DNA of 64,000 nucleotides from Oscillospiraceae bacterium (GTDB lineage Bacteria > Bacillota > Clostridia > Oscillospirales > Acutalibacteraceae): assembly GCA_015066565.1 (NCBI GenBank), contig SVOB01000001.1:1054001-1118000 (forward strand), in the 5' to 3' direction. The position numbers were made by a program, and so were the translations under genes. Below are positions 33,100 through 42,767 of this stretch, piece by piece; position 1 is the stretch's first letter; each line of letters opens with the position of its first letter. A model generated the notes under the pieces. It made no database searches. It was given only the letters and a program-made list of their open reading frames with translations, and was not told the origin of the DNA.

Positions 33100-33807
33100 A
33101 TGAACAGAAAAATTATTGCGGTCATTTGCCTTATGCTTGCGGCCTCATTCATCTTCGCAAGCTGCGCAAAGAACACAAAGAAGGATAAAGACGGTAATGA
33201 ATATATCGTCTATACCGACGAAAACGGCGAAACGGTTACCGACAAAGAGGGTTCAGTTGTTGTTGTTCCGACAAACTATCAGGGACAACCTGTTACAAGG
33301 GCTAACGGCGAGCTTGCAACCCAGACAATCCCCGTCCCCGCAATCAACGTAAGTCAAAACGGCAAAAAGGTTGACTGTAAGGCTTATACATTAAATATTC
33401 CCGACGGTTGGGTGCTTTACACGGGTATTGACGACTATGCTCAGCTTCGCAAGGGCGACGAGGACAGCGATATCAAAATCGATATAAGATACTACTCCGA
33501 GGGTTATGATGAGATTCTTAAGCAAGCGAAAGAAGTAAAAAAGAGCTTTGTTGACAATATAGAAGATGTTATTGTTGACGAGGAAGAGGAAATAACCCTT
33601 AAAAACGGTGAGATTTCACCCGTAACAAAGCTTTCCTTCCTCGGAAAAGCCGAGGCAAACGGTAAGGAAGTAACTGCAGGTTTTGTCTACTATGTTTTCC
33701 AGGCAGGCGGTCACACCTACGCCATTCCCTGCGCCGCTCAGAGTGAAGACGGCTTTAAGAACACTGATTTCCAGTCGGTTATAGAAGCTATTGAATTTAA
33801 AAACTGA
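33100..33807 (+). CDS. Lipoprotein of unknown function
   Basis: The 235-residue protein has a lipoprotein signal peptide with a lipobox-type FASC at about residues 19-22 (Cys22). A charged low-complexity segment with KDGNEYIVYTDENGETVTDK follows. The globular C-terminal part (about 85-235) contains YTLNIPDGWVLYTG and TDFQSVIEAIEF, a pattern of small secreted domains in Clostridia annotated only as unknown. It starts four bases after the kinase stop with GGAGG upstream, so it is the third gene of the tetR operon. A strong terminator follows. It may act as a surface sensor or binding protein, but there is no direct evidence. Confidence 0.75.
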   Translation: MNRKIIAVICLMLAASFIFASCAKNTKKDKDGNEYIVYTDENGETVTDKEGSVVVVPTNYQGQPVTRANGELATQTIPVPAINVSQNGKKVDCKAYTLNIPDGWVLYTGIDDYAQLRKGDEDSDIKIDIRYYSEGYDEILKQAKEVKKSFVDNIEDVIVDEEEEITLKNGEISPVTKLSFLGKAEANGKEVTAGFVYYVFQAGGHTYAIPCAAQSEDGFKNTDFQSVIEAIEFKN

Positions 33808-33819
33808 TTAAAATAAAAC

Positions 33820-33858
33820 AACGCTCTGTGATTTGTTTCACAGAGCGTTATTTTTTTA
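33820..33858 (+). terminator. Strong intrinsic terminator of the tetR-kinase-lipoprotein operon
   Basis: Twelve-base-pair stem AACGCTCTGTGA/TCACAGAGCGTT with a short loop, followed by TATTTTTTT on the plus strand. Confidence 0.92.
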
Positions 33859-33875
33859 TTCAAAACAAAAAAAGA

Positions 33876-33909
33876 CAAAAAGAAAAACAGCCCCCCTATT
33901 GGGAAACTG
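33876..33909 (-). terminator. Intrinsic terminator of the 5S rRNA gene
   Basis: On the minus strand CAGTTTCCC pairs with GGGGGGCTG (three G-U pairs) around an AATA loop, followed by TTTTTCTTTTT. It lies 14 bases after the 5S sequence. Confidence 0.75.
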
Positions 33910-33922
33910 CTCTCCTTCAAAA

Positions 33923-34040
<118 letters not shown>

Positions 34041-34086
34041 TGCTGAAAGACACGTTTTGTTCACGTTCTCTCAAGCGAGTGTTTGC

Positions 34087-34115
34087 ATTATAGCACCGTT
34101 AAAAACAAAATGCAA
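34087..34115 (-). promoter_or_regulatory. Promoter of the solitary 5S rRNA gene
   Basis: TTGCAT (34110-34115) and a perfect TATAAT (34087-34092) are 17 bases apart on the minus strand, about 47 bases upstream of the 5S 5' end. Confidence 0.8.
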
Positions 34116-34145
34116 GCCTTTTTTTAAAATTTTTTATATTTTTTT

Positions 34146-34183
34146 GAAAAAATATGGAGAGGACGCTCGTTTTCGCCCTCTCC
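34146..34183 (-). terminator. Intrinsic terminator of the aminoacyl-tRNA synthetase operon
   Basis: Stem GGAGAGGRCG/CGYCCTCTCC-type pairing with an eight-base loop, then ATATTTTTT on the minus strand, past the stop of the gene at 34201. Confidence 0.8.
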
Positions 34184-34200
34184 TTAAGTTTTTTCAGCCT

Positions 34201-34890
34201 TTACTCAGCCTTTTTCTCTTTGGGCTGCTTATTCTTTTTAGGCTCGTCGCCCATATTAACAAGCATTACGGCGCCTGTCCAGACAACAATTCCCGCAAAA
34301 ATAACCCAGAGATAAGTATAAGCGTCGCCCGCGCGGATAAAATCGACCTTTGCAACAAGGTCCATTATACTTTCAAGTCCCGTATGAAGAAACGAATCAA
34401 GATTAATTGTTCCGTCCGTAAACGGAGCTGTTAGCTTACTGAACGCAAGCGGAATGAACGAAAGCACGCCAACGCCTAAAAGCGAGGTTATAACTATAGG
34501 AAGCTTCTTTCTTGTAAAGCAAGCAAAAACGATAATCAGAAGCGCCAGCAGCGCAACAGCCGCATAAAGACAAGCTATCGCAATAAGTTGGGGCTTAACC
34601 TCGGCGATAACGCCTGCCAAATCAACCTTTGAGTCCTTACCCATAAAGAGCTCTTTAAACGACGAGCTGTCGGAAAGAACCTCATATATGCTCATAGTAA
34701 GGTATGAAGCGCCCGTATCCGAAGCGTCGCCCGAAATCAGGCTGAAATACGGGATTGTATAAGCGAAATAGAAGAGGCTTGTAAAAAACATTACGGGGAA
34801 GGTTGCGGCTGCCGCAAGAGCAGTTACAACCCTGTAAGCTATATTAAAGCCGCTGTCACGGGTTTTAATCTTTTTTTCCTTATTAGCCAT
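34201..34890 (-). CDS. Conserved-type membrane protein, four segments, unknown function
   Basis: The 229-residue protein has four hydrophobic segments (about 18-50, 104-126, 131-150 and 188-212) and lysine-rich ends (ANKEKKIKTR and KKNKQPKEKK). The extracellular loop between segments one and two carries Ser/Asp-rich sequence. No catalytic motif is seen and I do not recognise the family. It is 12 bases downstream of glnS on the same strand and upstream of a terminator, so it is the last gene of this transcript. A function related to tRNA charging is not implied. Confidence 0.65.
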   Translation of the reverse strand: MANKEKKIKTRDSGFNIAYRVVTALAAAATFPVMFFTSLFYFAYTIPYFSLISGDASDTGASYLTMSIYEVLSDSSSFKELFMGKDSKVDLAGVIAEVKPQLIAIACLYAAVALLALLIIVFACFTRKKLPIVITSLLGVGVLSFIPLAFSKLTAPFTDGTINLDSFLHTGLESIMDLVAKVDFIRAGDAYTYLWVIFAGIVVWTGAVMLVNMGDEPKKNKQPKEKKAE

Positions 34891-34902
34891 AATTAAACTC
34901 CT

Positions 34903-36555
34903 TTACCAAGAAGAATTGAGCGCAACCGTTCTGTTAATGATTATTTTATCATCCGTGCTGAATTTGTCAACGCAGAAATATCCCTGACGCATAAACTGGA
35001 ACGTGTCGCCGGGCTTTACGTCCTTAAGACTTCCCTCAAGAAGAGCGCCGTCAATAATCTTTAACGAATCGGGATTAAGGTTTTCCTTAAAGCTTCCGTT
35101 TGTTTCGTCAGAGGGGTTCGGAACCTTAAAGAGTCTGTCGTAAAGCCTTACCTGAGCCTTTACGCAATCTGCCGCGCTTACCCAGTGAAGAGTGCCTCTG
35201 ACCTTTCTTCCGTCGGGAGCGTCTCCGCCCTTGGTTTCGGAGTCATAGGTACAGTGGAGGCAGGTAACCTCGCCGTTTTCGTCGGTTTCGTAACCCGTGC
35301 AGGTTACGAAATAAGCGCTCTTAAGGCGAACCTCGTTACCGGGATAAAGCCTGAAATACTTTTTAACAGGCTCAATCATAAAGTCCTCTTTCTCAACAAA
35401 AATCTCTCTTGAGAAGGTGACCTTTCTCGTGCCCATTTCGGGGTGATCGGGGTGTTTTTCAACGTCAAGCGTTTCAGTCTGTCCCTCGGGATAGTTATCA
35501 ATAATTATCTTTAAAGGATTGAGAACCGCCATAGCCCTCGGCGCGGAAGCGTTGAGAGTATCTCTTACACAGCTTTCAAGAAGCCCGAAATCAACAACCG
35601 AATACGCCTTTGAAACGCCGATTTTTTCACAGAAATCACGGATTGCCGAAGCGGGATATCCCCTTCTTCTCATACCGCTTAAGGTAGCCATTCTCGGGTC
35701 GTCCCAGCCGTCAACAATTCCCTCGTTTACAAGCGCAAGGCACTTTCTCTTGCTTGTAAGGCAGTAGTTGAGGTTAAGGCGGGCAAATTCAATCTGTCTT
35801 GGCGGAGAGGGTAACTCCAGCTCCTTTAAAAACCAGTCGTAAAGAGGACGGTGATTTTCAAATTCAAGAGAGCAGAGCGAATGTGTAACTCCCTCCTTAT
35901 AATCGGAAAGCGGATGGGCGAAATCGTACATAGGATAAACGCACCACTTGTCGCCTGTTTGATGATGGGAAATATGAGCAATTCTGTAAATAACGGGGTC
36001 GCGCATATTCATATTCGGCGAAGACATATCAATTTTAGCTCTGAGAACTCTTGCGCCGTTTTCGAATTCGCCGTCTGTCATCCGCTTGAACAAATCGAGG
36101 TTTTCTTCAACGCTTCTTTCACGGTACGGGCTGTTTTTGCCCGGCTCGGTAAGAGTTCCTCTGTACTCCCTTATCTCGTCTGCGGTAAGGTCGTCAACAT
36201 AAGCCTTGCCCATCTCAATAAGCTTAATTGCGCAATCATAGATAAAGTCGAAATAGCCCGAGGCGTAAAGGCACTTGTCCCATTTGAAGCCGAGCCATTC
36301 AATATCCTCTTTAATAGCGTCAACGTATTCAACGTCCTCCTTTGACGGGTTGGTGTCGTCAAGGCGAAGATTACAAACGCCGTTATACTTTTCTTTCGTA
36401 CCGAAATTAATGCAGATAGCCTTTGCGTGACCTATATGAAGATAACCGTTAGGCTCAGGCGGAAAGCGGGTCTGAACGTGGTCATAGACGCCTTCCTTTA
36501 AATCCTCGTCAATAAAATCGTGTATGAAATTTGAGCTTTTTACAGTTTCTTCCAT
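34903..36555 (-). CDS. glnS: Glutaminyl-tRNA synthetase
   Basis: The 550-residue class I synthetase carries the GlnRS form of the HIGH motif ([21 protein letters not shown] region) and a KMSKS-like LTSKRK. It also has the GlnRS anticodon-binding barrels, with sequence such as [20 protein letters not shown] near the C-terminus. It charges tRNA-Gln directly. I chose the ATG at 36555 ([10 protein letters not shown]) because a GGGAGAA site lies seven bases upstream. A longer frame reaching 36618 would run back into gltX. It lies one base after gltX. GlnRS is not universal in Clostridia, many of which use the amidotransferase route, so its presence next to GluRS is notable. Confidence 0.95.
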   Translation of the reverse strand: MEETVKSSNFIHDFIDEDLKEGVYDHVQTRFPPEPNGYLHIGHAKAICINFGTKEKYNGVCNLRLDDTNPSKEDVEYVDAIKEDIEWLGFKWDKCLYASGYFDFIYDCAIKLIEMGKAYVDDLTADEIREYRGTLTEPGKNSPYRERSVEENLDLFKRMTDGEFENGARVLRAKIDMSSPNMNMRDPVIYRIAHISHHQTGDKWCVYPMYDFAHPLSDYKEGVTHSLCSLEFENHRPLYDWFLKELELPSPPRQIEFARLNLNYCLTSKRKCLALVNEGIVDGWDDPRMATLSGMRRRGYPASAIRDFCEKIGVSKAYSVVDFGLLESCVRDTLNASAPRAMAVLNPLKIIIDNYPEGQTETLDVEKHPDHPEMGTRKVTFSREIFVEKEDFMIEPVKKYFRLYPGNEVRLKSAYFVTCTGYETDENGEVTCLHCTYDSETKGGDAPDGRKVRGTLHWVSAADCVKAQVRLYDRLFKVPNPSDETNGSFKENLNPDSLKIIDGALLEGSLKDVKPGDTFQFMRQGYFCVDKFSTDDKIIINRTVALNSSW

Positions 36556-36556
36556 T

Positions 36557-38224
36557 TTATTTTTCTCCCAAATAGAATTTTTCGGCTTCTGAAAGTCTTC
36601 TCTGAACTTCTCCGTCACCGAGAATTGCGATTATAGAATGCAGGTCGGGCGTGTTTGTTCTGCCCGTGAGCGCAACTCTTATTACCGTTGAAACGTCGCC
36701 GACATGGCCCTTGAACGCGTCGGGATTCTGCTTGTATTCCTTAACATTCGGCGTAAAGCCGAGGGGAAGGCACAAATCCTTTATTTTATCGAACCAGACC
36801 TGCTTGTCGTCGGAAGCGTCAACAAACTTTCTATAGCCTTCGATTATTGCCGCCGCGTCTTCATTATTAATGTTTTCGGGCAGCGAATAATTTTCAGCGT
36901 ATAACTCGTTATACATATAACTTATATAGTCCTTAACCTCGGACCACCTTGCTATATCCTTTCTCGGCTTCGGGTTTTCCCTGTCGATATTGAGAATCGC
37001 CCTCGCCTTTTCGGGATTTGACGAAAGCAGTGAATAAAGCTGTTCGTCATATTTTTTCGCCCAAGCGGTAACCCTTTCGTAAACCGTATCGGCGTTCATA
37101 ACGGAAATAATATTCTTACTTATATCTGTGAGCTTGAGCATATCGAAAAGACAGCCGCTCGAGCTCATTTTCTTAAGATTGAACGGGAACGAGAAGACGT
37201 CGGCGTCCTTATTCGCCCTGCGCCAATCCTCAAAGTTGGAGTTAAGAAGCGTCATAAGATATTCTATAAGCGCTTCCTTCGGGAAGCCGGTTTCAACAAA
37301 ATAGCTTACGGCGGCTTCGGGGTCCTTTCTCTTGGAGAGCTTACGCTTTGTGCCGTCCTCCTCGTCAATCTTCATAACCTGGGGAGTGTGGGCGTATTTG
37401 GGCAGCTTATAACCGCACGCCTTGAAAAGAGCTATATGCTTAGGCGTTGAGGAAATCCACTCCTCGCCCCTTATAACGTGGGTAGTTCTCATAAAATGGT
37501 CGTCGCAGACGTGAGCGAAATGATAAGTCGGAATTCCGTCGCTCTTTAAAAGGACCTCGTCAATGACGTTTTCAGGCATTTCGATTTTCCCTCTGATAAT
37601 ATCGTCAAAGAAAACCTTTCCGTCCTCTTTTCCCTCGGAACGGAAACGGAGAACCCAGGGTTTGCCCTCTTTAATATTTTTTTCAATTTCCTCAAAAGAC
37701 AAATCCCTGCATTTTGCCCATTTGCCGTAATATCCGCCGAAGGGAGCGCCCTCTTTTTCCTGTCTTTCACGAAGAGCGGCCAACTCCTCCGAGGTGCAGA
37801 AGCACGGGTAAGCCTTTCCCTCGCGGATTAGCTGTTTTGCAACGGTCTGATATATTTCAACCCTTTTGCTCTGGGTATAGGGACCGTAATCGCCCTTTTC
37901 GCCGTTTCTGTCAATGCCCTCGTCAAAGAACAGGTCAAAGGATGAAAAGCCGTCGAGAATAGCGTCAACGCCCTCGCCTATTTCACGCTTTTTGTCGGTG
38001 TCCTCAATTCGAAGCATTGAAACGCCGTCAGTCGCCTTGGCGGTTAAAATATCGGTAAGAGCGCCGAAAAGTCCGCCCAAATGAAGATAGCCCGTCGGGC
38101 TTGGCGCAAAACGGGTAACCCGAGCGCCCTCCTTAATATTTCTTACAGGATATTTTTCTTCAAAATAATCGGGTGTTTTGTCAATATTCGGTAAAAGCAA
38201 ATCTGCAAGCAGGTTAAAATCCAT
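36557..38224 (-). CDS. gltX: Glutamyl-tRNA synthetase
   Basis: The 555-residue class I synthetase has the GluRS HIGH region [20 protein letters not shown], then EDTDKKRE, a [19 protein letters not shown] segment, and the KLSKRKD signature. A helical anticodon-binding C-terminus follows. It is somewhat longer than the usual 480-500 residues, with an additional N-terminal stretch of about 30 residues before the HIGH motif. The ATG at 38224 has GGAGG six bases upstream, inside the end of the phosphodiesterase gene. The longer frame to 38353 lacks a site. Since GlnRS is encoded next door, this enzyme need not misacylate tRNA-Gln. Confidence 0.95.
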   Translation of the reverse strand: MDFNLLADLLLPNIDKTPDYFEEKYPVRNIKEGARVTRFAPSPTGYLHLGGLFGALTDILTAKATDGVSMLRIEDTDKKREIGEGVDAILDGFSSFDLFFDEGIDRNGEKGDYGPYTQSKRVEIYQTVAKQLIREGKAYPCFCTSEELAALRERQEKEGAPFGGYYGKWAKCRDLSFEEIEKNIKEGKPWVLRFRSEGKEDGKVFFDDIIRGKIEMPENVIDEVLLKSDGIPTYHFAHVCDDHFMRTTHVIRGEEWISSTPKHIALFKACGYKLPKYAHTPQVMKIDEEDGTKRKLSKRKDPEAAVSYFVETGFPKEALIEYLMTLLNSNFEDWRRANKDADVFSFPFNLKKMSSSGCLFDMLKLTDISKNIISVMNADTVYERVTAWAKKYDEQLYSLLSSNPEKARAILNIDRENPKPRKDIARWSEVKDYISYMYNELYAENYSLPENINNEDAAAIIEGYRKFVDASDDKQVWFDKIKDLCLPLGFTPNVKEYKQNPDAFKGHVGDVSTVIRVALTGRTNTPDLHSIIAILGDGEVQRRLSEAEKFYLGEK

Positions 38225-38225
38225 T

Positions 38226-39086
38226 TTATTCCTCCGGAAGAATTCTGTTTGTTGTAAATGTATAAACGCCGTAGCCGAGCATTTTATTAAGCGTTTCCTT
38301 ACTGTCAACCGTCCAGCACGCCGTATCAATACCGCTTTTCGCCATATACTCAAGAGTTTCGTCAGTCAGCTTTTTATGGTTGGCGTTGAAATTTATGCCG
38401 AAGCCGTTTTCCTTACAGTAATCGACGTCATCCTTTTTCATCTCGTTGACAAGCAGGTAACAGACGGCGTTTTCGTCAAGCTCTCTTATGCTCTCAATCG
38501 CCTGTCTTTTAAAGGAAATAAATATAACGTCCTTTACCCCGTCAACCGAATAAACCGCTTCGTAAAGCGTTTTTATTGTTTCAAGAGAACAATCGCTGTT
38601 TTTTATTTCAACAACGGGAACAACCGAATACTTAACGCAGGTTTCAAGGTATTCTTCAACCTGCGGTATTTTAACGCCCTCGTATTTTTCAATATTTGCG
38701 CCGTTAGTTATTTCAAGCGCCGAGAGCCTGTCCGACGTGTTTGACGAAATAAAAAGTCTTTTCCCGCACATCCTTTTCGTGTCGGAGTCGTGCATAATAA
38801 CCCATTTTCCGTCCTTTGTCATATAGACGTCACATTCAACGCCGAAAAATTCTGCCTTTCCCGCTTCTTCAAATGCGGGCAGGGTGTTTTCGGGAGCTAC
38901 TCCGGAAAGACCTCTGTGGGCAATAAGACGGATACCGTCTGTTTTTTCGGTAAGCTGAGAAAGACGGACAGTTTCCTTAGGCATAATCTTCTTCGGTTTT
39001 GAAAAGAAGAACACAAAAACAAAAGTGACTGCCACAACCAAAATAACAGCCGCCGCTGTAATAACGATAATCCTTTTCTTATTCAT
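38226..39086 (-). CDS. Membrane-anchored glycerophosphodiester phosphodiesterase (copy A)
   Basis: The 286-residue GDPD-family protein has one N-terminal membrane segment (about 5-28) and a catalytic domain outside. The active-site run is RLIAHRGLSGVAPENTLPAF, followed by FFGVECDVYMTKDGKWVIMH. These give the catalytic His of HRG, the metal-binding Glu of ENT and ECD, and the second His of MHD. It hydrolyses glycerophosphodiesters to glycerol-3-phosphate and an alcohol. An outward-facing anchored form would act on phospholipid or teichoic-type breakdown products. It overlaps the end of copy B by eight bases and the gltX ribosome binding site lies in its last codons. Confidence 0.9.
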   Translation of the reverse strand: MNKKRIIVITAAAVILVVAVTFVFVFFFSKPKKIMPKETVRLSQLTEKTDGIRLIAHRGLSGVAPENTLPAFEEAGKAEFFGVECDVYMTKDGKWVIMHDSDTKRMCGKRLFISSNTSDRLSALEITNGANIEKYEGVKIPQVEEYLETCVKYSVVPVVEIKNSDCSLETIKTLYEAVYSVDGVKDVIFISFKRQAIESIRELDENAVCYLLVNEMKKDDVDYCKENGFGINFNANHKKLTDETLEYMAKSGIDTACWTVDSKETLNKMLGYGVYTFTTNRILPEE

Positions 39087-39960
39087 CGGTTTTATTCTCG
39101 GGTTTGCGGACGATACAGTTTGTAGTTATGTACCTAACGCCCGCCTTAAGCATTTTTTCAAGAAGCTCGGGGCTGTCAACCGTCCAGCAGGACGCAACAA
39201 GCCCTGCGTCGTGAATTTTCTGAATATCCTTCTGGTTAAACGTATAAACGGGAGCGCAGAAGTTAATTCCGAAATTCTGTTCCTTGGCGTTCTCTATATT
39301 CTTTTTCGTAATAAGCCTTACTATATGCCAGATTTCAAGGTTTTCGTCAAGGCTTCTTAAGTATTTAAGCGCCTCAAAATTAAAGGAGATAACGATAACG
39401 CTGTCAAGTATTCCCTCCTGCTTTAAAAGCTCGTAAAACGGCTTAAGCTTTTCGATTCTGCCGTCCTTGATTTCAATTTGAGGACGACAGCCGTATTTTT
39501 TACAGACGTCGATATACTCCTTGATTGTGCAGACGTGCAAATCGTCGAAATCCTTATAGTTTGCGCCGTTATCGAACTTCATATTGCGAAGCTCTTCGTA
39601 AGAAAAATCGGTAACCTTGCCCTTTCGGTCGGTCATCTTCTTAACGTCGTCGTCGTGCATAATGACCCAGACGCCGTCGGTAGTGCAGTAGGCGTCACAT
39701 TCAATAGCGAAAAATCCGCCCTGCCTGCCCGCCGCCTCGTATGACGGAAGCGTGTTTTCGGGAGCGACAGCCGAAAGTCCTCTGTGGGCGGTAAGCCTTA
39801 CATTTTTGTACTTTTCGGCGTCGACTGCCTTTTCAAATTCGACAAGTGGTTTTGCAACAAGAGTCGGCGTGTGGAATTTCGAGTAAAGAACCCCGGCTGA
39901 AAGAGCGCTGACGCTTATAGTCAGGGCTATTCCTTTAGCAAGAGTTATTTTTTTAGCCAT
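39079..39960 (-). CDS. Membrane-anchored glycerophosphodiester phosphodiesterase (copy B)
   Basis: The 293-residue GDPD protein is a paralogue of the next gene, with the same layout. It has an N-terminal hydrophobic anchor (about 8-25), then RLTAHRGLSAVAPENTLPSY and FAIECDAYCTTDGVWVIMHD with a complete catalytic set. The C-terminal GLVASCWTVDSPELLEKML is the usual end of the barrel. The two copies appear to be a tandem duplication that has diverged, and they are translated together. Different substrate preference is possible. Confidence 0.9.
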   Translation of the reverse strand: MAKKITLAKGIALTISVSALSAGVLYSKFHTPTLVAKPLVEFEKAVDAEKYKNVRLTAHRGLSAVAPENTLPSYEAAGRQGGFFAIECDAYCTTDGVWVIMHDDDVKKMTDRKGKVTDFSYEELRNMKFDNGANYKDFDDLHVCTIKEYIDVCKKYGCRPQIEIKDGRIEKLKPFYELLKQEGILDSVIVISFNFEALKYLRSLDENLEIWHIVRLITKKNIENAKEQNFGINFCAPVYTFNQKDIQKIHDAGLVASCWTVDSPELLEKMLKAGVRYITTNCIVRKPENKTDE

Positions 39961-39990
39961 ATCCGTTTCTCCTTTACGGGATAAAAGAAA

Positions 39991-42402
39991 TTATTTAGCA
40001 ACTATGTTTACAAGCTTACCTTTAACGTAAATTTCTTTAATGATATTTTTGCCCTCAATTTCCGAAGCGACCTTTTCGTCAGCCTTAGCCGCCGCAACAG
40101 CGTCCTCGTTTGAAATATCAACCGCAACGTTTATCCTCGAACGGACCTTGCCGTTAACCTGAATTGCGATTTCAACGGTTGAGTCAACGCATTTCGCTTC
40201 GTCATATTCGCACCATTTCGCTTCGGCGGCAAGCATTTCGCCGTAGCCGCACTGTTCCCACATTTCCTCGGTAATATGAGGAGCAAAGGGATTGAGAAGG
40301 ATGAGAACGGTTTTAAGCTCAGCCCTGTTAATCGAGCCGATTTCATAAATCTTATTGAGAAGAGTCATAAGCGCCGCAATAGCGGTATTATATTTCATCT
40401 GTTCAATATCCTCGGAAACCTTCTTGATTGTCTTGTGCATTGAGGACGAAAGAGCCTCGGTATATTCGTCGCCGTCCTTGAGAATATCCTGTAACGCCCA
40501 GATTCTGTCAATAAATCTCTTACAGCCCTTAACGCTCGATTCACTCCACGGAGCCGCCTGCTCATAGTCACCCATGAACAGAACGTAGGTGCGAAGAACG
40601 TCGGCGCCGTAAACGTCAACAACCTCATTCGGGTCGATTACGTTGCCCCTTGACTTACTCATCTTAACGCCGTCGGGACCTAAGATAAGTCCCTGGGCGC
40701 TTCTCTTTGCATAAGGCTCTTCATAGGGAACCTCGCCCAAGTCATAGAGGAACTTATACCAGAAGCGAGAATAGATAAGGTGGCGCGTAACGTGCTCCAT
40801 TCCGCCGTTGTACCAGTCAACGGGAAGCCAATATTTGAGCTTATCCTTATCGGCAAACGCCTCGTTATTATGCGGGTCAATGTATCTTAAGAAATACCAG
40901 GACGAGCCTGCCCACTGAGGCATGGTGTCGGTTTCTCTTCTTGCGGGTCTTCCGCATTTCGGACAGGTGCATTTTACGAACGAATCAATCTTTGCAAGCG
41001 GGCTTTCGCCGTCAGAGCCCGGTTCAAAATTTTCAACCTCGGGCAATTTAAGCGGTAATTCGTCATAGGGAACGGCTACCATTCCGCAGTTGTCGCAATG
41101 AACAATCGGAATAGGCTCGCCCCAGTAACGCTGGCGGTTGAACGCCCAGTCCTTCATCTTATACTGAACGCCGCCCTCGCCGAGATTATGCTCGGTTAAG
41201 TATTCAATCATCTTTGCGATTGAATCCTTTTTATTGTCAAGCCCGTTAAGGAATTCGGAGTTAACCATTTCACCGTCGCCCGTGTAGGCTTCCTTTGATA
41301 TGTCGCCGCCCTTGATGACCTCGATAATATCAATTCCGAACTTCTTTGCGAAATCGTAGTCACGTTCGTCGTGAGCAGGTACAGCCATAATTGCGCCCGT
41401 ACCGTAACCCATCATAACATAGTCGGAAATATAAACGGGGATTTCCTTTCCGTTAAGCGGGTTAATTGCCGAAATGCCGTCAATTCTTACGCCCGTCTTG
41501 TCTTTTACAAGCTGAGTGCGTTCAAACTCGGTTTTCTTAGCGCATTCGGCACGGTATTTTTCAATATCAGCCATATTGCCGATTCTTTCGGCATACTTGT
41601 CGATTATCGGGTGCTCGGGTGCGATTACCATAAACGTAACGCCGAAAAGAGTATCGGGACGTGTTGTGTAAATGCGGAGTTTTTCGTCAACGCCCTTGAG
41701 CGAGAAGTTAACGAAAGCGCCTCTTGACTTACCTATCCAGTTAACCTGCTGCTGCTTGATATTTGCGGGATAATCCACCTTTTCAAGTCCCTCGAGAAGC
41801 TTATCGGCATATTCGGTAATGCGAAGATACCATACGTCCTTCGACTTCTGAACAACGTCGCTGTGACAGATGTCGCACTTACCGCCCTGCGAGTCCTCGT
41901 TTGAAAGAACAACCTTACACGACGGGCAGTAGTTTACGAGGGTCTTATCCCTGAACGCAAGGCCGTTTTCAAACATTTTAAGGAAAATCCACTGAGTCCA
42001 TTTGAAATAGTCCTCGTCCGTTGTGTCGATAACTCTTGTCCAGTCAAACGAAAAGCCGACCTTTTTGAGCTGACTCGTAAAGCGCTCGATATTCATATCG
42101 GTAACTTTTCTCGGGTGCATACCCGTCTTGATAGCATAGTTTTCGGTGGGAAGTCCGTAAGCGTCAAAGCCAATCGGGAAAAGGACATTATAGCCCTGAA
42201 GCCTTCTTTTTCTCGAAACAACCTCAAGACCCGAATAAGCCTTTATATGACCGACGTGCATACCTGCACCGCTCGGGTACGGGAACTCGATAAGACCGTA
42301 AAACTTTTTCTTATCGGAGTTATCCTCGGCGTGAAAAACGCCCTTTTCTTCCCATCTGTCCTGCCATTTTTTCTCTGTAAATCTGAAATCGTAAATACCC
42401 AT
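39991..42402 (-). CDS. leuS: Leucyl-tRNA synthetase
   Basis: The 803-residue class I synthetase has the LeuRS HIGH motif in FPYPSGAGMHVGHIKAY. It also has a zinc-type CPSCKVVLSNEDSQGGKCDIC knuckle, a CP1 editing domain (TTRPDTLFGVTFMVIAPEHP), a second CPKCGRPARRETDTM motif and KMSKS in GVKMSKSRGNVIDPNEV. Domain order and length are normal for bacterial LeuRS. No T-box leader is visible ahead of it. Only 11 bases separate it from rsfS, so it belongs to the housekeeping operon that runs from ftsY or earlier. Confidence 0.97.
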   Translation of the reverse strand: MGIYDFRFTEKKWQDRWEEKGVFHAEDNSDKKKFYGLIEFPYPSGAGMHVGHIKAYSGLEVVSRKRRLQGYNVLFPIGFDAYGLPTENYAIKTGMHPRKVTDMNIERFTSQLKKVGFSFDWTRVIDTTDEDYFKWTQWIFLKMFENGLAFRDKTLVNYCPSCKVVLSNEDSQGGKCDICHSDVVQKSKDVWYLRITEYADKLLEGLEKVDYPANIKQQQVNWIGKSRGAFVNFSLKGVDEKLRIYTTRPDTLFGVTFMVIAPEHPIIDKYAERIGNMADIEKYRAECAKKTEFERTQLVKDKTGVRIDGISAINPLNGKEIPVYISDYVMMGYGTGAIMAVPAHDERDYDFAKKFGIDIIEVIKGGDISKEAYTGDGEMVNSEFLNGLDNKKDSIAKMIEYLTEHNLGEGGVQYKMKDWAFNRQRYWGEPIPIVHCDNCGMVAVPYDELPLKLPEVENFEPGSDGESPLAKIDSFVKCTCPKCGRPARRETDTMPQWAGSSWYFLRYIDPHNNEAFADKDKLKYWLPVDWYNGGMEHVTRHLIYSRFWYKFLYDLGEVPYEEPYAKRSAQGLILGPDGVKMSKSRGNVIDPNEVVDVYGADVLRTYVLFMGDYEQAAPWSESSVKGCKRFIDRIWALQDILKDGDEYTEALSSSMHKTIKKVSEDIEQMKYNTAIAALMTLLNKIYEIGSINRAELKTVLILLNPFAPHITEEMWEQCGYGEMLAAEAKWCEYDEAKCVDSTVEIAIQVNGKVRSRINVAVDISNEDAVAAAKADEKVASEIEGKNIIKEIYVKGKLVNIVAK

Positions 42403-42413
42403 TTGTTTTCCTC

Positions 42414-42767
42414 TTATTCTGTAATAATATTTGAAATATCAACGTTTTTAGCGTCCGCCCAGAGATGCTCGAGATTAAAATGCTCTCTCATATCGGCGGT
42501 GAAGATATGAACTATTACCGTGCCGTAATCAAGGAGAATCCAGCCCGTTGCCTTTCCCTCGATATGGTCAGGCTCAACGCCTAATTTTGAAATGCCGTCC
42601 TCAACGTCCTCTGTCAGCGCTCTGACGTGAGTTGAGGAAGTACCCGTTGCGATAACGAAGTAATCCGCAACGCTTGTAAGGTCGGTTATTTCAAGAGCCT
42701 GAATATCCATACCCTTGTTGTCGTCAAGCACCTTGACAATGTTTTCCATTAATTCTTTTCTGTCCAT
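42414..42767 (-). CDS. rsfS: Ribosomal silencing factor RsfS
   Basis: The 117-residue protein matches the RsfS/Iojap/YbeB family: LDDNKGMDIQALEITDLTSV, DYFVIATGTSSTHVRALTED, and GWILLDYGTVIVHIFTADMR with the C-terminal FNLEHLW-A sequence. It binds ribosomal protein L14 and blocks subunit joining in starved or stationary cells. It overlaps the yqeK stop by one base in a TAATG junction. The nadD-yqeK-rsfS-leuS order is typical of Firmicutes. Confidence 0.95.
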   Translation of the reverse strand: MDRKELMENIVKVLDDNKGMDIQALEITDLTSVADYFVIATGTSSTHVRALTEDVEDGISKLGVEPDHIEGKATGWILLDYGTVIVHIFTADMREHFNLEHLWADAKNVDISNIITE

